64,000 nt of DNA from Candidatus Pelagibacter communis (lineage in GTDB: Bacteria > Pseudomonadota > Alphaproteobacteria > Pelagibacterales > Pelagibacteraceae): NCBI RefSeq assembly GCF_001179925.1, contig NZ_CVSF01000041.1, positions 1-64,000 on the forward strand, read 5' to 3'. Every line of letters begins with the position of its first letter. The stretch's first letter is position 1. Below the pieces are notes generated by a model. The model was not told the origin of the DNA, did no database searches, and saw only the letters and a program-made list of their open reading frames with translations. The translations under genes were made by a program, and so were the position numbers. Shown here piece by piece: positions 40,924 through 51,753 of this stretch.

Positions 40924-42195
40924 ATGAACACTAATAATAAGAATATTTTGTACTGTTCTTTCTGTGGAAAAAGCCAACATGAAGTAAGAAAACTAATTGC
41001 TGGTCCAACAGTATTCATTTGTGATGAATGTGTTGAATTATGTATGGATATTATCAAGGAAGAAAATAAAGATACCATTGTAAAACATCAAGATGGACTT
41101 CCTTCACCTAAGGAAATTTGTACCGTTTTAGATGATTATGTTATTGGCCAAACACATGCGAAAAAGGTTTTATCAGTTGCAGTTCATAATCATTACAAGA
41201 GATTAAATTACGAAAACAAAACAAGTAAAAATGTTGAACTTGCAAAATCTAATATATTGTTAGTTGGACCAACAGGATGTGGAAAAACCTTATTAGCGCA
41301 AACACTTGCAAGAATTTTAGATGTTCCATTTACAATGGCTGATGCTACTACTTTAACAGAGGCAGGATACGTTGGAGAAGATGTTGAAAATATAATTTTG
41401 AAATTACTTCAAGCTGCAGATTATAATGTTGAAAAAGCTCAAAGAGGAATAGTTTATATAGATGAAGTTGATAAGATTAGCAGAAAGTCGGAAAATCCAT
41501 CAATTACTAGAGACGTTTCAGGTGAAGGTGTTCAGCAAGCTTTATTAAAAATTATGGAAGGTACTGTTGCAAGCGTTCCTCCTCAAGGGGGTAGAAAACA
41601 CCCACAACAAGAATTTTTACAAGTAGATACAACAAATATATTATTTATTTGTGGTGGTGCATTTGCAGGATTAGATAAAATAATATCACAAAGAGATAAA
41701 GGCACATCAATTGGTTTTGGTGCAGACGTTAAAAATACTCAAGATAAAAAAACAGGTGAGTGGATGAAAAATTTAGAACCAGAAGATTTACTCAAATATG
41801 GTTTGATACCAGAATTTATAGGAAGATTGCCGATGATAGCAACTTTAGAAGATTTAGACGAAAAATCATTAATTAAAATTTTACAAGAACCAAAAAATTC
41901 TTTAACCAAACAATACCAAGAACTATTTAAATTAGATGGAGCTAAATTAACTTTTAAAGATAATGCTCTAAAAGAAATAGCCCAAAAGGCCATTAGTAAA
42001 AAAACTGGAGCCAGAGGTCTTAGATCAATTTTGGAGAACATTTTACTTAAAACAATGTACGACTTACCTAGTCAAGATAATATTGAGGAGGTTATAGTTG
42101 ACGCTTCAGCGGTAAAAGGTCAATCTCAACCAATTTTAGTTCATTCTAAAAATAATGAAGGAAAATCAAAAAATAACAAAACATCAGCGGCTTAA
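40924..42195 (+). CDS. clpX: Clp protease ATP-binding subunit ClpX
   Basis: The 423-residue AAA+ unfoldase has the N-terminal zinc finger (CSFCGKSQ and CDECVELC), Walker [13 protein letters not shown] near residue 118, Walker [10 protein letters not shown], pore loop GYVGEDVEN, and [11 protein letters not shown] in the small domain. It feeds proteins to ClpP. The clpP-clpX order with 90 bp between them is common, but the spacer has its own possible promoter. Confidence 0.97.
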   Translation: MNTNNKNILYCSFCGKSQHEVRKLIAGPTVFICDECVELCMDIIKEENKDTIVKHQDGLPSPKEICTVLDDYVIGQTHAKKVLSVAVHNHYKRLNYENKTSKNVELAKSNILLVGPTGCGKTLLAQTLARILDVPFTMADATTLTEAGYVGEDVENIILKLLQAADYNVEKAQRGIVYIDEVDKISRKSENPSITRDVSGEGVQQALLKIMEGTVASVPPQGGRKHPQQEFLQVDTTNILFICGGAFAGLDKIISQRDKGTSIGFGADVKNTQDKKTGEWMKNLEPEDLLKYGLIPEFIGRLPMIATLEDLDEKSLIKILQEPKNSLTKQYQELFKLDGAKLTFKDNALKEIAQKAISKKTGARGLRSILENILLKTMYDLPSQDNIEEVIVDASAVKGQSQPILVHSKNNEGKSKNNKTSAA

Positions 42196-42241
42196 TATCC
42201 TTAATAACTTATAAAAAGCTATTGCAATATTTAATATAATA

Positions 42242-42260
42242 TCCATATTCAATCTATGGA
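42242..42260 (+). promoter_or_regulatory. Small hairpin over the lon start codon
   Basis: TCCATA (42242-42247) and TATGGA (42255-42260) form a six-pair stem with a seven-base loop, and the lon ATG (42256-42258) is within the right arm. No Shine-Dalgarno is seen. A weak stem at a heat-shock gene start might melt with temperature, but the stem is short and AT-rich. Confidence 0.25.
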
Positions 42261-44634
42261 TGTCAAAATTACATTACCGCTTCTACCTTTAAGAGATATA
42301 GTGGTATTCCCGAGCATGGTAATACCTTTATTTGTTGGTAGAGACAAATCTATTTCAGCACTAAATGAAGTGATGAAAAAGGATAAAAAAATAATTCTTG
42401 TTACTCAAAAAAATTCTGAAATTGATGATCCTAAAAAAACAGACGTTTTTATGTATGGTTGTGAAGGAAGTATTTTACAATTATTAAAATTACCTGATGG
42501 AACAGTTAAAGTTTTAGTTGAAGGTATTAAGAGAGTAAAAATTTTAGATTTTAAAGATAATGAGAAATTTATCATATGTGATTATACACCATATAATGAC
42601 AGTGTAGATAAAGATGAAGACCTTTATCCTCTTGCAGCTACAGCAATTAGAAGACTTGAAAAACTAACTTCGATTAACAAAAAAATTTCTAATGAAACTA
42701 TTAATTCAATAAAACAATTAAAAGAACCGTCACAAATTGCTGACAATATTGCATCTCATATAACTGCAACAATATCTGAAAAACAGCAAATATTTGAGAC
42801 AATCGACGTTAAAAAAAGATTGAATGCTATTATTAAGATTATGGAAAATGAAACTAGCATTATTGGAGTTGAAAAAAGAATTAGAGGTAGAGTTAAGACA
42901 CAGATGGAAAAAACTCAAAGAGAATACTATTTAAATGAGCAATTAAAAGCTATTCAAAAAGAATTGGGTGAAATTGAGGATGGAAAAGATGAGAACACAA
43001 GTTTAAATAAATCAATTTTGAAAGCAAAAATGCCTAAAGAGGTAGAAAAAAAATGTCTTCAAGAATTAAAAAAATTAAAAAATATGAGCCCTATGTCTGC
43101 AGAAGCAACTGTCGTAAGAAATTATCTTGATTGGATGATAGATTTACCGTGGCATAAAAAAAGTGAGGTTGCAATTGATTTAGGTAAAGCATTAGATGTT
43201 TTGGATAAAGATCATTTTGGACTTGAGAAAGTTAAAGAGAGAATTATTGAATTCCTTGCTGTGCAAAAAAGAATGGATAAAATTAAAGGCCCAATTCTTT
43301 GTTTGGTTGGTCCACCAGGAGTAGGAAAAACTTCATTAGGAAAATCTATTGCTAAAGCAACAAATAGAGAGTTTGTAAGAATGTCTGTTGGCGGTATGAG
43401 AGATGAAGCAGAAATACGTGGACATAGAAGAACTTATATTGGTTCATTGCCTGGAAAAATTATTCAAATGATGAAAAAAGCTGGAACTAAGAATCCATTA
43501 GTCTTGTTAGACGAAATAGATAAAATTGGAAATGATTATCGTGGCGACCCTTCTTCTGCTCTTTTGGAAGCTTTGGATCCAGAACAAAATACTTCATTTA
43601 ATGATCATTATTTAGAAGTTGATTATGATTTATCAGATGTAATGTTTGTAACAACAGCTAACACACTAAATATTCTTCCTCCTTTATTAGATAGAATGGA
43701 AGTAATTAGATTAGCTGGTTATACTGAAGATGAAAAAATAAATATAGCAAATAAATTTTTATTACCTAAACAAATCAAAGATAACGGTGTTAAAGAAAAT
43801 GAGATGAAACTTGATACAGATATTATTCAACAAGTTATTAGAAATTACACCAAAGAGTCTGGAGTAAGAAACTTAGAAAGAGAAATTTCTAAACTAGCAA
43901 GAAAAGTTGTCAAAAAAGTTGTCTCAGGTGAGCAAAAAGAAGTCAAAATAACTAAAGAAAATCTTAATGACTTTTTGGGTGTAGCAAAGCATAAATTTGG
44001 AGAACTTGAGACTGATAATAAAGTTGGAATAGTTACAGGACTTGCATGGACAGAATATGGTGGTGAAATTTTAAAGATTGAAACTGTAACTATGCCAGGC
44101 AAAGGTAGAATGCAAATTACGGGTAAGTTAGGTGATGTAATGCAAGAGTCTGTAAAAGCAGCTAAATCTTTTGTAAGATCAAAATGCCTAGAATATGGAA
44201 TTATTCCGCCATTGTTTGAGAAAAAAGATTTTCATATTCATGTTCCAGAAGGTGCAACCCCAAAAGATGGACCTTCTGCAGGAATTGGAATGGTGACTTC
44301 AATTGTATCTTCTTTAACAAATATACCTGTTAGAAAAGATATTGCTATGACAGGCGAAGTTACTATTACTGGTCAAGTCTTACCAATTGGAGGTTTGAAA
44401 GAAAAATTATTGGCAGCACATCGAGCTGGAATTAAAGAAGCTATAATTCCAAAAGAAAATGAAAAAGATTTAGTTGATATGCCAAAAAAGATAATCGATG
44501 AGCTAAAAATTACTCCTGTTGAATATGCTGATCAAGTTTTAAAAATCGCTTTAACCAAAGAATTAAAAAGAACAGAATGGGTTGAAGTAGATTTAAGTAA
44601 AAAAGACGATAAATCTCAAGCAAGTATCCAATAA
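42256..44634 (+). CDS. lon: ATP-dependent protease Lon
   Basis: The 792-residue protein has the substrate-binding N domain (LPLLPLRDIVVFPSMVIPLF), AAA+ domain with Walker A GPPGVGKTSLGKS near residue 352, and a C-terminal protease domain with the Ser-Lys pair in PKDGPSAGIGMVTS near residue 674 and GGLKEKLLAAHRAG near residue 713. It removes damaged and regulatory proteins. The order clpP-clpX-lon is conserved in alphaproteobacteria. Confidence 0.97.
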   Translation: MDVKITLPLLPLRDIVVFPSMVIPLFVGRDKSISALNEVMKKDKKIILVTQKNSEIDDPKKTDVFMYGCEGSILQLLKLPDGTVKVLVEGIKRVKILDFKDNEKFIICDYTPYNDSVDKDEDLYPLAATAIRRLEKLTSINKKISNETINSIKQLKEPSQIADNIASHITATISEKQQIFETIDVKKRLNAIIKIMENETSIIGVEKRIRGRVKTQMEKTQREYYLNEQLKAIQKELGEIEDGKDENTSLNKSILKAKMPKEVEKKCLQELKKLKNMSPMSAEATVVRNYLDWMIDLPWHKKSEVAIDLGKALDVLDKDHFGLEKVKERIIEFLAVQKRMDKIKGPILCLVGPPGVGKTSLGKSIAKATNREFVRMSVGGMRDEAEIRGHRRTYIGSLPGKIIQMMKKAGTKNPLVLLDEIDKIGNDYRGDPSSALLEALDPEQNTSFNDHYLEVDYDLSDVMFVTTANTLNILPPLLDRMEVIRLAGYTEDEKINIANKFLLPKQIKDNGVKENEMKLDTDIIQQVIRNYTKESGVRNLEREISKLARKVVKKVVSGEQKEVKITKENLNDFLGVAKHKFGELETDNKVGIVTGLAWTEYGGEILKIETVTMPGKGRMQITGKLGDVMQESVKAAKSFVRSKCLEYGIIPPLFEKKDFHIHVPEGATPKDGPSAGIGMVTSIVSSLTNIPVRKDIAMTGEVTITGQVLPIGGLKEKLLAAHRAGIKEAIIPKENEKDLVDMPKKIIDELKITPVEYADQVLKIALTKELKRTEWVEVDLSKKDDKSQASIQ

Positions 44635-44648
44635 AAATTTATTTAATC

Positions 44649-44768
44649 ATGGAATTTTTATTCATATTTTTAGGCTTAATATTTTTAATTTATTATTTAT
44701 TTAGACCAACTTCTAAACAAGAGGAAGACAATTTTAACTCCAAAAATAATTGGAGAGGTGGTTTTTAA
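44649..44768 (+). CDS. 39-residue LFRP-motif membrane microprotein (b)
   Basis: The product has a helix (MEFLFIFLGLIFLIYY), then LFRPTSKQEEDNFNSKNNW from residue 17 and the tail RGGF. It starts 14 nt after lon and shares length and placed residues with the ORF at 24784-24903: both have LFRP at residues 17-20 and Glu25, Asp27, Asn30 and Lys32. It occupies the place where hup follows lon in other alphaproteobacteria. Confidence 0.65.
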   Translation: MEFLFIFLGLIFLIYYLFRPTSKQEEDNFNSKNNWRGGF

Positions 44769-44801
44769 ATATTTTCTGCATATTATCTCGAGTAATAAAT
44801 C

Positions 44802-44829
44802 TTGACCTTAACATACTAAAAGATATAAA
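44802..44829 (+). promoter_or_regulatory. Predicted promoter of tRNA-Val and tRNA-Asp
   Basis: TTGACC (44802-44807), 16-bp spacer, TATAAA (44824-44829). The expected start near 44836 is about 10 nt before the tRNA. One of the best promoter matches in the window. Confidence 0.7.
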
Positions 44830-44845
44830 TCACTGTTTTGGTTAA

Positions 44846-44921
44846 GGGCGGTTAGCTCAGTTGGTAGAGCATCTCGTTTACACCGAGGGGGTCAAAGGTT
44901 CGAGTCCTTTACTGCCCACCA
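44846..44921 (+). tRNA. tRNA-Val (UAC)
   Basis: Seventy-six bases with encoded CCA. The acceptor GGGCGGT pairs with ACTGCCC (one G-T), the anticodon stem TCTCG/CGAGG holds loop TTTACAC with anticodon TAC, and the T-arm GGTTCGAGTCC is normal. Confidence 0.96.
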
Positions 44922-44937
44922 AAATGATTTTTTAAGT

Positions 44938-45014
44938 GGGGGTGTAGCTCAGTTGGTTAGAGCGATCGCCTGTCACGCGATAGGTCGAGGGTTCGAGTCC
45001 CTTCACTCCCGCCA
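44938..45014 (+). tRNA. tRNA-Asp (GUC)
   Basis: Seventy-seven bases with encoded CCA. The acceptor GGGGGTG pairs with CACTCCC, the anticodon stem ATCGC/GCGAT holds loop CTGTCAC with anticodon GTC, and G is the discriminator base as expected for Asp. It lies 16 nt after tRNA-Val, so both are one transcript. Confidence 0.96.
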
Positions 45015-45048
45015 CTTATTAGATTTTAGGAAATAAATACATTTAACG

Positions 45049-45079
45049 TTGATAATCGTTCTCAATAGTAGTGTATATT
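45049..45079 (+). promoter_or_regulatory. Predicted nuo promoter with Fur-box-like site
   Basis: A -35-like TTGATA (45049-45054) and TATATT (45074-45079) are separated by 19 bp. TGATAAT-C-GTTCTCA at 45050-45064 matches the Fur 7-1-7 consensus TGATAAT-C-ATTATCA at 12 of 14 arm positions and covers the -35 box. Complex I carries many Fe-S clusters, so iron control of nuo is plausible. The binding protein is inferred. Confidence 0.45.
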
Positions 45080-45138
45080 TTCAATAATGTGACCTAACTA
45101 CACTTCATCAGTCAATAAAAAATGATATATATCTCAGC

Positions 45139-45507
45139 ATGTTACCAGAATTTTTAATAGAATATTTGCCAATTATACTTTTTTTAGTGGTTGCTTTGGG
45201 ATTAAGTGGAGCATTTATAGTAGTAAATTTTATTCTTTCTCCAAAAAATCCAGATCCAGAGAAATTATCTGCTTACGAATGTGGATTTGAACCATTTCAA
45301 GACTCTAGAATGGAATTTGATGTTAGATTTTATTTGGTCGCAATTCTTTTTATAATTTTCGATTTAGAAATAGCTTTCCTTTTTCCTTGGGCTATTTCTT
45401 TAGGAAATATTGGTTTACTTGGTTTTACATCAATGATGATCTTTTTATTCATACTTACTGTTGGATTTATTTATGAGTGGAAAAAAGGTGCTTTAGACTG
45501 GGAATAA
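45139..45507 (+). CDS. nuoA: NADH-quinone oxidoreductase subunit A
   Basis: The 122-residue membrane subunit has three helices and the conserved loop [20 protein letters not shown] near residue 43, followed by [14 protein letters not shown]. It is the first gene of a complete 14-gene complex I operon and starts about 60 nt after the predicted promoter. The loop with the Cys lies at the junction with the quinone-binding subunits. Confidence 0.97.
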   Translation: MLPEFLIEYLPIILFLVVALGLSGAFIVVNFILSPKNPDPEKLSAYECGFEPFQDSRMEFDVRFYLVAILFIIFDLEIAFLFPWAISLGNIGLLGFTSMMIFLFILTVGFIYEWKKGALDWE

Positions 45508-45517
45508 AATAAATTTT

Positions 45518-46033
45518 ATGAATAACAAATTAGAAAAAATTCCTGACGAATTTAAAAAACTAGCTGAAGATTTTGGTAAAAATGGTTTTATAACAACCTC
45601 ACTAGATAACTTGATTAATTGGTCAAGATCTGGATCTCTTCACTGGATGACTTTTGGTTTAGCGTGCTGTGCTGTAGAAATGATGCAGACAGCGATGCCA
45701 AGGTATGATCTAGAAAGATTTGGAGCTGCACCTCGAGGTTCCCCTAGACAATCAGATGTTATGATTGTAGCTGGTACTTTAACAAATAAAATGGCACCAG
45801 CCTTAAGAAAAGTTTATGATCAAATGCCTGAGCCAAGATATGTAATATCAATGGGAAGTTGTGCAAATGGCGGTGGATATTATCACTATTCTTATTCTGT
45901 TGTCAGGGGTTGTGATCGAATAGTTCCTGTAGATGTATATGTCCCAGGCTGTCCACCTTCGGCTGAGGCTTTATTGTATGGGATTCTACAATTGCAAAAA
46001 AAGATAAGAAACAAGGGTTCTTTAAACAGATAA
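45518..46033 (+). CDS. nuoB: NADH-quinone oxidoreductase subunit B
   Basis: The 171-residue subunit holds the terminal Fe-S cluster N2. The tandem cysteines in [11 protein letters not shown] near residue 50, then [10 protein letters not shown] and [14 protein letters not shown], are its ligands. [20 protein letters not shown] is typical. It lies at the interface with NuoD and the quinone site. Confidence 0.97.
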   Translation: MNNKLEKIPDEFKKLAEDFGKNGFITTSLDNLINWSRSGSLHWMTFGLACCAVEMMQTAMPRYDLERFGAAPRGSPRQSDVMIVAGTLTNKMAPALRKVYDQMPEPRYVISMGSCANGGGYYHYSYSVVRGCDRIVPVDVYVPGCPPSAEALLYGILQLQKKIRNKGSLNR

Positions 46034-46035
46034 TT

Positions 46036-46641
46036 ATGAATACTTTAAATGAATTAGAAAAAAAGATTAATTCTGAACTTACGACAAAAATAAATAATTC
46101 AGAAATAAAACACGATCAGGTTTATATTGAAATTGATAAAGAAGATTTATTAGATGTAATTCTTTTTTTAAAAACAAATAGGGACACAAAATTTAGACAA
46201 TTAATTGATATTACAGCTGTTGATTATCCAGAATTAAGTCAAAGATTTAAATTAGTTTATTTGTTATTAAGTCATGAATTTAATCAAAGAATTATAGTAA
46301 GTTATAGCGTAAATGAAAACGAGGTTATTAACTCATTAACATCGATTTTTCCTTCCGCAAATTGGATGGAAAGAGAAGTTTTTGATATGTATGGTATAAA
46401 TTTTAAAAATCATCCAGACTTGAGAAGAATTTTGACAGATTATGGTTTTGAAGGCCATCCTTTAAGAAAAGATTTTCCTTTAACTGGACACACCGAAGTT
46501 AGATATAGCGAAGATGAAAAGAAAGTAGTCAATGAAGCAGTCAAATTAGAGCAAAATTATAGAAATTTTGATTATGAGAGTCCATGGGAAGGAACTAAAT
46601 ATATTAAAGAACTAAAAGATAAAAATGAAAAAAAAAATTAA
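46036..46641 (+). CDS. nuoC: NADH-quinone oxidoreductase subunit C
   Basis: The 201-residue subunit has the 30-kDa family signature [20 protein letters not shown] near residue 116 and [17 protein letters not shown]. It belongs to the peripheral arm. Its end overlaps nuoD by 17 nt, and a run of ten A (46628-46637) lies in the overlap; loss of one A in the RNA would join the two frames. Confidence 0.96.
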   Translation: MNTLNELEKKINSELTTKINNSEIKHDQVYIEIDKEDLLDVILFLKTNRDTKFRQLIDITAVDYPELSQRFKLVYLLLSHEFNQRIIVSYSVNENEVINSLTSIFPSANWMEREVFDMYGINFKNHPDLRRILTDYGFEGHPLRKDFPLTGHTEVRYSEDEKKVVNEAVKLEQNYRNFDYESPWEGTKYIKELKDKNEKKN

Positions 46642-47800
46642 GAATTTAAATTTAAATTTCGGTCCTCAACATCCTGCAGCTCATGGTGTTCTGAGATTAA
46701 TACTAGAATTAGATGGAGAAGTAGTTGAAAAAGCTGATCCACATATTGGTTTACTACATCGCGGAACTGAAAAATTAATAGAAAATAAAACCTATATGCA
46801 AGCTGTACCTTACTTTGACAGGTTAGATTATGTAGCCCCAATGAATCAGGAACACGCTTTTGCATTGGCAATTGAGAAAATTTTAGAAATAGATGTACCA
46901 ATACGAGCTCAATATATACGGGTGATATTTTGTGAAATAGGAAGAATATTGAGTCATATTTTAAATGTTACAACACAAGCACTTGATGTTGGAGCACTTA
47001 CACCTTCTTTGTGGGGGTTTGAGGAAAGAGAGACATTAATGACATTTTATGAGCGAGCCTCAGGGTCAAGATTACATGCTAATTATTTCAGAGCGGGTGG
47101 AGTTCACCAAGATTTACCAGCAGGGCTAGAAGAGGATATTGGTAAATTTTGTGAATCTTTTCCAATAATCATTAATGATTTAGAGAATTTATTAACAGAT
47201 AACAGAATTTTTAAACAAAGAAATGTTGATATTGGTATTGTAACTAAAGAAGATGCCTTAGATTATTCTTTTACAGGCGTAATGATTAGAGGCTCAGGTA
47301 TTCCATGGGATCTAAGAAAATCGCAACCATATGATTGTTATGATAAATTAGAGTTTAAAATCCCAGTAGGTAAAAATGGAGATTGTTACGATCGTTATTT
47401 ATGTAGAATAGAAGAAATGAAAGAGAGCATCTCAATAATTAAACAATGTTTATCAAGAATGGAAAAAGGAGCGATCAAATCTCAAGATGGAAAAATTAGT
47501 CCTCCCCCTAAAAAAGAATTAAAACAATCGATGGAAGCATTAATTCATCATTTTAAATTGTTTACTGAAGGTTATAGAGTTCCGAACGATGAAATTTATA
47601 CTGCTGTAGAGGCTCCAAAGGGAGAGTTTGGTGTATATTTGATTTCTGATGGAACTAGCAAACCTTATAAATGCAAAATAAGAGCCCCAGGTTTTTCACA
47701 TTTGCAATCAATGGATTATTTAATCAAGGGACATATGCTGGCAGATGTTCCTGCTGTGTTGGGTTCTTTAGATATAGTTTTTGGAGAAGTTGACAGATGA
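46625..47800 (+). CDS. nuoD: NADH-quinone oxidoreductase subunit D
   Basis: The 391-residue subunit forms the quinone site with Nuo[21 protein letters not shown] near residue 12 and [12 protein letters not shown] near residue 43 are family signatures, and [12 protein letters not shown] is the typical C terminus. The ATG sits in the A-rich overlap with nuoC. It overlaps nuoE by four bases (ATGA). Confidence 0.97.
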   Translation: MKKKIKNLNLNFGPQHPAAHGVLRLILELDGEVVEKADPHIGLLHRGTEKLIENKTYMQAVPYFDRLDYVAPMNQEHAFALAIEKILEIDVPIRAQYIRVIFCEIGRILSHILNVTTQALDVGALTPSLWGFEERETLMTFYERASGSRLHANYFRAGGVHQDLPAGLEEDIGKFCESFPIIINDLENLLTDNRIFKQRNVDIGIVTKEDALDYSFTGVMIRGSGIPWDLRKSQPYDCYDKLEFKIPVGKNGDCYDRYLCRIEEMKESISIIKQCLSRMEKGAIKSQDGKISPPPKKELKQSMEALIHHFKLFTEGYRVPNDEIYTAVEAPKGEFGVYLISDGTSKPYKCKIRAPGFSHLQSMDYLIKGHMLADVPAVLGSLDIVFGEVDR

Positions 47801-48405
47801 CATTAAGAAAAATTTCAAAAGAACAACCTGATAATTTTGAATTTACAGAAGAAAATTTGAATGAGGTAAATAAAATTATCAAAAAATATCCTGAAGGAAA
47901 AAAACAAAGCGCTGTTATGTCTTTACTATACTTAGCACAAAAACAAAATGATAATTGGATACCATTATCAGCTATGAAGTATATTGGTAAACTTTTAGAA
48001 ATGCCTTATGTCAAAGTTTATGAAGTAGCAACTTTTTATACTATGTATAATTTAACTCCAGTTGGAAAAAATTTTATTCAAGTTTGCACTACAACACCAT
48101 GCATGATCAGAGGAGCTTATAAACTTGTTGAGGCGTGTAAGGAAAAAATTTCTGAAAATGAAAATGAATTTGTTAAAGAAAAAAATTGTTCTTGGATGGA
48201 AGTGGAATGTTTAGGAGCTTGTATTAATGCACCAATGATGCAGATTAATGATGATTATTATGAGGACTTAGATAAAGAAAAAACTTTAAAAATATTAGAC
48301 CAAATTATTTCTGGAAAAAAACCAGAGCCAGGCTCTTACAGAGGTAGATTAAACTCAGAACCTGAAAATAATAGAAAGACTCTTTTGGATATAAAAAATG
48401 CTTAA
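47797..48405 (+). CDS. nuoE: NADH-quinone oxidoreductase subunit E
   Basis: The 202-residue thioredoxin-like subunit binds a [2Fe-2S] cluster through [11 protein letters not shown] near residue 98 and [14 protein letters not shown] near residue 139. [17 protein letters not shown] is typical. A C-terminal stretch [20 protein letters not shown] is the alphaproteobacterial/mitochondrial-type extension. It overlaps nuoF by 8 nt. Confidence 0.96.
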   Translation: MTLRKISKEQPDNFEFTEENLNEVNKIIKKYPEGKKQSAVMSLLYLAQKQNDNWIPLSAMKYIGKLLEMPYVKVYEVATFYTMYNLTPVGKNFIQVCTTTPCMIRGAYKLVEACKEKISENENEFVKEKNCSWMEVECLGACINAPMMQINDDYYEDLDKEKTLKILDQIISGKKPEPGSYRGRLNSEPENNRKTLLDIKNA

Positions 48406-49726
48406 CGATAAAGATAGAATATTTAGAAATTTGTATAATGATTTAGGTTCAGATTTTGAGTCTGCTAGAAAAAGAGGTGATTGGTCCAATACTAAAGAGA
48501 TTTGTGAAAAAGGAAAAGATTGGATAATTAATGAAATAAAACTTTCAGAGTTAAGAGGAAGAGGAGGAGCTGGATTTCCAACGGGATTGAAATGGTCATT
48601 TGCACCTAAAGAAGTTGGTTCAAGACCACATTATTTAGTCATAAATGCAGATGAGTCAGAACCTGGTACTTGCAAAGATAGAGATATTTTAAGATTTGAA
48701 CCTCATAAATTAATAGAAGGATGTTTACTTGCCTCATATGCAGTCAATGTACATACCTGTTATATTTATATTAGAGGTGAATACTATAATGAAGGTCAGA
48801 AACTTCAAAAAGCGATTGATGAAGCTTATGAAAACAAAGTCATAGGTGAAAATGCGTCAGGCACAGGTTGGGACTTTGATATTTATATACATTATGGTGC
48901 TGGTGCATATATTTGTGGTGAAGAAACAGCTTTGCTTGAAAGTCTTGAAGGCAAAAAAGGACAACCAAGACTCAAGCCTCCTTTTCCAGCTTTAATAGGA
49001 TTGTATGGATGTCCTACAATTATTAATAATGTTGAAACAATTGCAGTTGTTCCAACAATATTAAGAAGAGGTGGTGAATGGTTTTCCAAGTTGGGAAAAC
49101 CAAAAAATACGGGAACTAAAATTTTTTGTATTTCAGGAAATGTAAATAATCCATGTAATGTAGAGGAAGAAATGGGAGTCCCTTTAAAAGATTTAATAGA
49201 GACTCATGCAGGAGGTGTTATCGGTGGGTGGGATAACTTGCAAGCTGTAATTCCGGGTGGATCTTCAATGCCTTTATTGCCCAAGAAGACATGTGATACG
49301 ATTACAATGGATTTTGATTCATTGATGACTGAAAAAAGTGGTTTAGGAACAGCAGGGATAGTTGTTATTAACAAAGATCAAGATATTATTAAGTGTATGG
49401 CAAGAATTGCCAGATTTTATAAACATGAAAGCTGTGGACAATGTACTCCTTGTAGAGAAGGCTCGGGCTGGATGTGGAGAATGTTAGAAAGAATGGCAAA
49501 AGGGGAGGCGTCAAGGGATGAGGTTGATATGTTAATGGATGTAACAAAACAAATAGAGGGACATACAATCTGTGCATTTGGAGAAGGCTCTTCATGGCCA
49601 GTTCAAGGATTATTAAGACATTTTAAAGATGAAATTAAAAAAAGAAATAAATTTGATCCAATTGTTAAAGATAATAAAAATATTCCTTACCTAGTTGATC
49701 AACACTTATTGGATAAAAATGCTTAA
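48398..49726 (+). CDS. nuoF: NADH-quinone oxidoreductase subunit F
   Basis: The 442-residue subunit binds NADH, FMN and cluster N3. [17 protein letters not shown] near residue 53 and [20 protein letters not shown] near residue 171 form the nucleotide site, and [18 protein letters not shown] near residue 345 holds three of the cluster ligands. The stop codon overlaps the nuoG start by 8 nt. Confidence 0.97.
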   Translation: MLNDKDRIFRNLYNDLGSDFESARKRGDWSNTKEICEKGKDWIINEIKLSELRGRGGAGFPTGLKWSFAPKEVGSRPHYLVINADESEPGTCKDRDILRFEPHKLIEGCLLASYAVNVHTCYIYIRGEYYNEGQKLQKAIDEAYENKVIGENASGTGWDFDIYIHYGAGAYICGEETALLESLEGKKGQPRLKPPFPALIGLYGCPTIINNVETIAVVPTILRRGGEWFSKLGKPKNTGTKIFCISGNVNNPCNVEEEMGVPLKDLIETHAGGVIGGWDNLQAVIPGGSSMPLLPKKTCDTITMDFDSLMTEKSGLGTAGIVVINKDQDIIKCMARIARFYKHESCGQCTPCREGSGWMWRMLERMAKGEASRDEVDMLMDVTKQIEGHTICAFGEGSSWPVQGLLRHFKDEIKKRNKFDPIVKDNKNIPYLVDQHLLDKNA

Positions 49727-51752
49727 ATTAAAAGTAAATGATATTGATGTAGAAATAGAAGAGGGGCTGACTGTTCTTCAAGCTTGTGAAAAAGCTGGAG
49801 TGGAAATTCCAAGATTTTGTTACCACGAAAAATTATCGATAGCGGGTAATTGTAGAATGTGCTTAGTTGAAATGGAAAAATCCCCAAAACCAATAGCGTC
49901 ATGTGCAATGCCTGCCGCAGACGGTATGGTCATAAAAACCAATACCCCAAAAATTGAAAAATCTAGAAAAGGAGTAATGGAATTTTTGTTAGCTAATCAT
50001 CCCTTAGACTGTCCTGTTTGCGATCAAGGAGGAGAATGTGATCTCCAAGATCAGTCAATGTTTTACGGGATTGATAAATCAAGATTCAAAGAAAATAAAA
50101 GAGCAGTTCCAGATAAAAATATGGGACCCCTTATTAGAACTCAGATGACAAGATGCATTCATTGCACGAGATGTATAAGATTTGCAACTGAAATAGCTGG
50201 AGTACCAGAATTAGGAGCTATAGGTAGAGGTGAAGACATGCAAATAACAACTTATCTTGAAAAATCAATACAATCTGAACTGTCTGGTAATGTCATAGAT
50301 TTATGCCCTGTTGGAGCTCTCACATCAAAACCATATGTTTTTGAAGCTCGACCATGGGAATTAAAAAAAACAGAGTCGATTGATGTAATGGATGCAGTTG
50401 GCTCAAATATTAGAGTTGACACTTATGACTGGGAAGTAAAAAGAGTACTACCAATAATTAATGAAGATATAAATGAGGAATGGATATCTGACAAAACAAG
50501 ATATGCTTGCGATGGTCTCTTAAATCAAAGATTAGATACTCCATTTATTAAATATAATGGCAAATTTGAAAAAGCTAGTTGGGAAGAAGTTTTTAAGATA
50601 ATAAAATCAAAAATCGAAAATACATCAAAAGATAAAATTGCTGGATTTGTTGGAGATTTAAGTAATATGGAGTCGAGTTATATTTTCAAAGAATTTTTTG
50701 ATCGTACTTTAGACTCAAGCAACTATGAAAGCAGATCATCAAATTACTATGTAGATAATTCGGAAAGAGAAAATTATATATTTAATTCATCAATCAAAGG
50801 TATTGAAGATGCCGGTTTGATTTTCTTAATAGGTGCTAATCCAAGATTTGAAGCTACAATTTTAAACGCTAGGATAAGAAAATCTTTTTTAAATAACAAT
50901 ACAAAAATAATTTCTTTAAATGATGTGGGAGATTTAACATATTCATATGAAAAACTAGATGGACAAACAAAAACTATTGTTGATATTTTTCAAGGTCGAA
51001 ATGATTTATCTAAAAAAATTATAAGCACAAAAAAACCCTTAATTATTTTAGGAGAGTCTTTTTTTAAAATAGAGTCAGCAAAATATATATTTGATTTAAT
51101 CAAAAATTATTTGAAAAAAAATAATAAAATTTCAAGCGAATGGAATTCTTTAAATAAATTAACTTCCGATGCTGCTACTGTAGGTAGTTTAGATTTAAAT
51201 ATTATCAATCATAATGAAAATATGTTTGATGGATTAAATAATCATAAATATGAAATTATTTATCTTTTAGGTCAAGATGATTTAAAATTTTCAAAAAAAG
51301 ATGAATTTATAATTTACCAAGGTAGTCATGGAGATAAAGGTGCTGAAATTGCAGATATAATTTTACCGAGTTCGGCTTATACAGAACAAAATGGATATTT
51401 TACAAATCTGGAGGGTAAATTACAAAAATCTTACAAAGCGTCTTATCCTCCCGGTGAAGCTAAAGAAGACTGGCAAATTATTAATGAACTTGCCGAATTT
51501 ATGAATAATAGAAAACTATTTAATGATAAAGATGAATTAGAAAGCAGTATGTTTAACTTTATTAATTTAAAAAGAGAAAATAAAAATCTTCAAAAATCAA
51601 ATATAGAAATAAATAACAGTTTTAAAAATGAAAAACTTTTGGTGGATTACAAAAGTTATTATTTTTCCAACGTAATAGCTCGAGCATCTAAAACTATGCT
51701 TGATTGTCATAATTCAAAAATAGGCGTCAAAAGAACAGGCACTTACGGATAA
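49719..51752 (+). CDS. nuoG: NADH-quinone oxidoreductase subunit G
   Basis: The 677-residue subunit carries Fe-S clusters: [20 protein letters not shown] (2Fe-2S, near residue 34), [16 protein letters not shown] with the preceding His (near residue 95), and [16 protein letters not shown] (near residue 143). The C-terminal molybdopterin-oxidoreductase-like domain has weak conservation and is Lys/Asn-rich. I chose the ATG at 49719, since the frame extension upstream to 49695 lies in nuoF. Confidence 0.95.
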   Translation: MLKLKVNDIDVEIEEGLTVLQACEKAGVEIPRFCYHEKLSIAGNCRMCLVEMEKSPKPIASCAMPAADGMVIKTNTPKIEKSRKGVMEFLLANHPLDCPVCDQGGECDLQDQSMFYGIDKSRFKENKRAVPDKNMGPLIRTQMTRCIHCTRCIRFATEIAGVPELGAIGRGEDMQITTYLEKSIQSELSGNVIDLCPVGALTSKPYVFEARPWELKKTESIDVMDAVGSNIRVDTYDWEVKRVLPIINEDINEEWISDKTRYACDGLLNQRLDTPFIKYNGKFEKASWEEVFKIIKSKIENTSKDKIAGFVGDLSNMESSYIFKEFFDRTLDSSNYESRSSNYYVDNSERENYIFNSSIKGIEDAGLIFLIGANPRFEATILNARIRKSFLNNNTKIISLNDVGDLTYSYEKLDGQTKTIVDIFQGRNDLSKKIISTKKPLIILGESFFKIESAKYIFDLIKNYLKKNNKISSEWNSLNKLTSDAATVGSLDLNIINHNENMFDGLNNHKYEIIYLLGQDDLKFSKKDEFIIYQGSHGDKGAEIADIILPSSAYTEQNGYFTNLEGKLQKSYKASYPPGEAKEDWQIINELAEFMNNRKLFNDKDELESSMFNFINLKRENKNLQKSNIEINNSFKNEKLLVDYKSYYFSNVIARASKTMLDCHNSKIGVKRTGTYG

Positions 51753-51753
51753 A

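Noticed and set aside
44846-45138. Genomic island or attachment site at the tRNA pair
   Set aside because: No integrase, repeated tRNA end or foreign gene follows; the conserved nuo operon begins at once.
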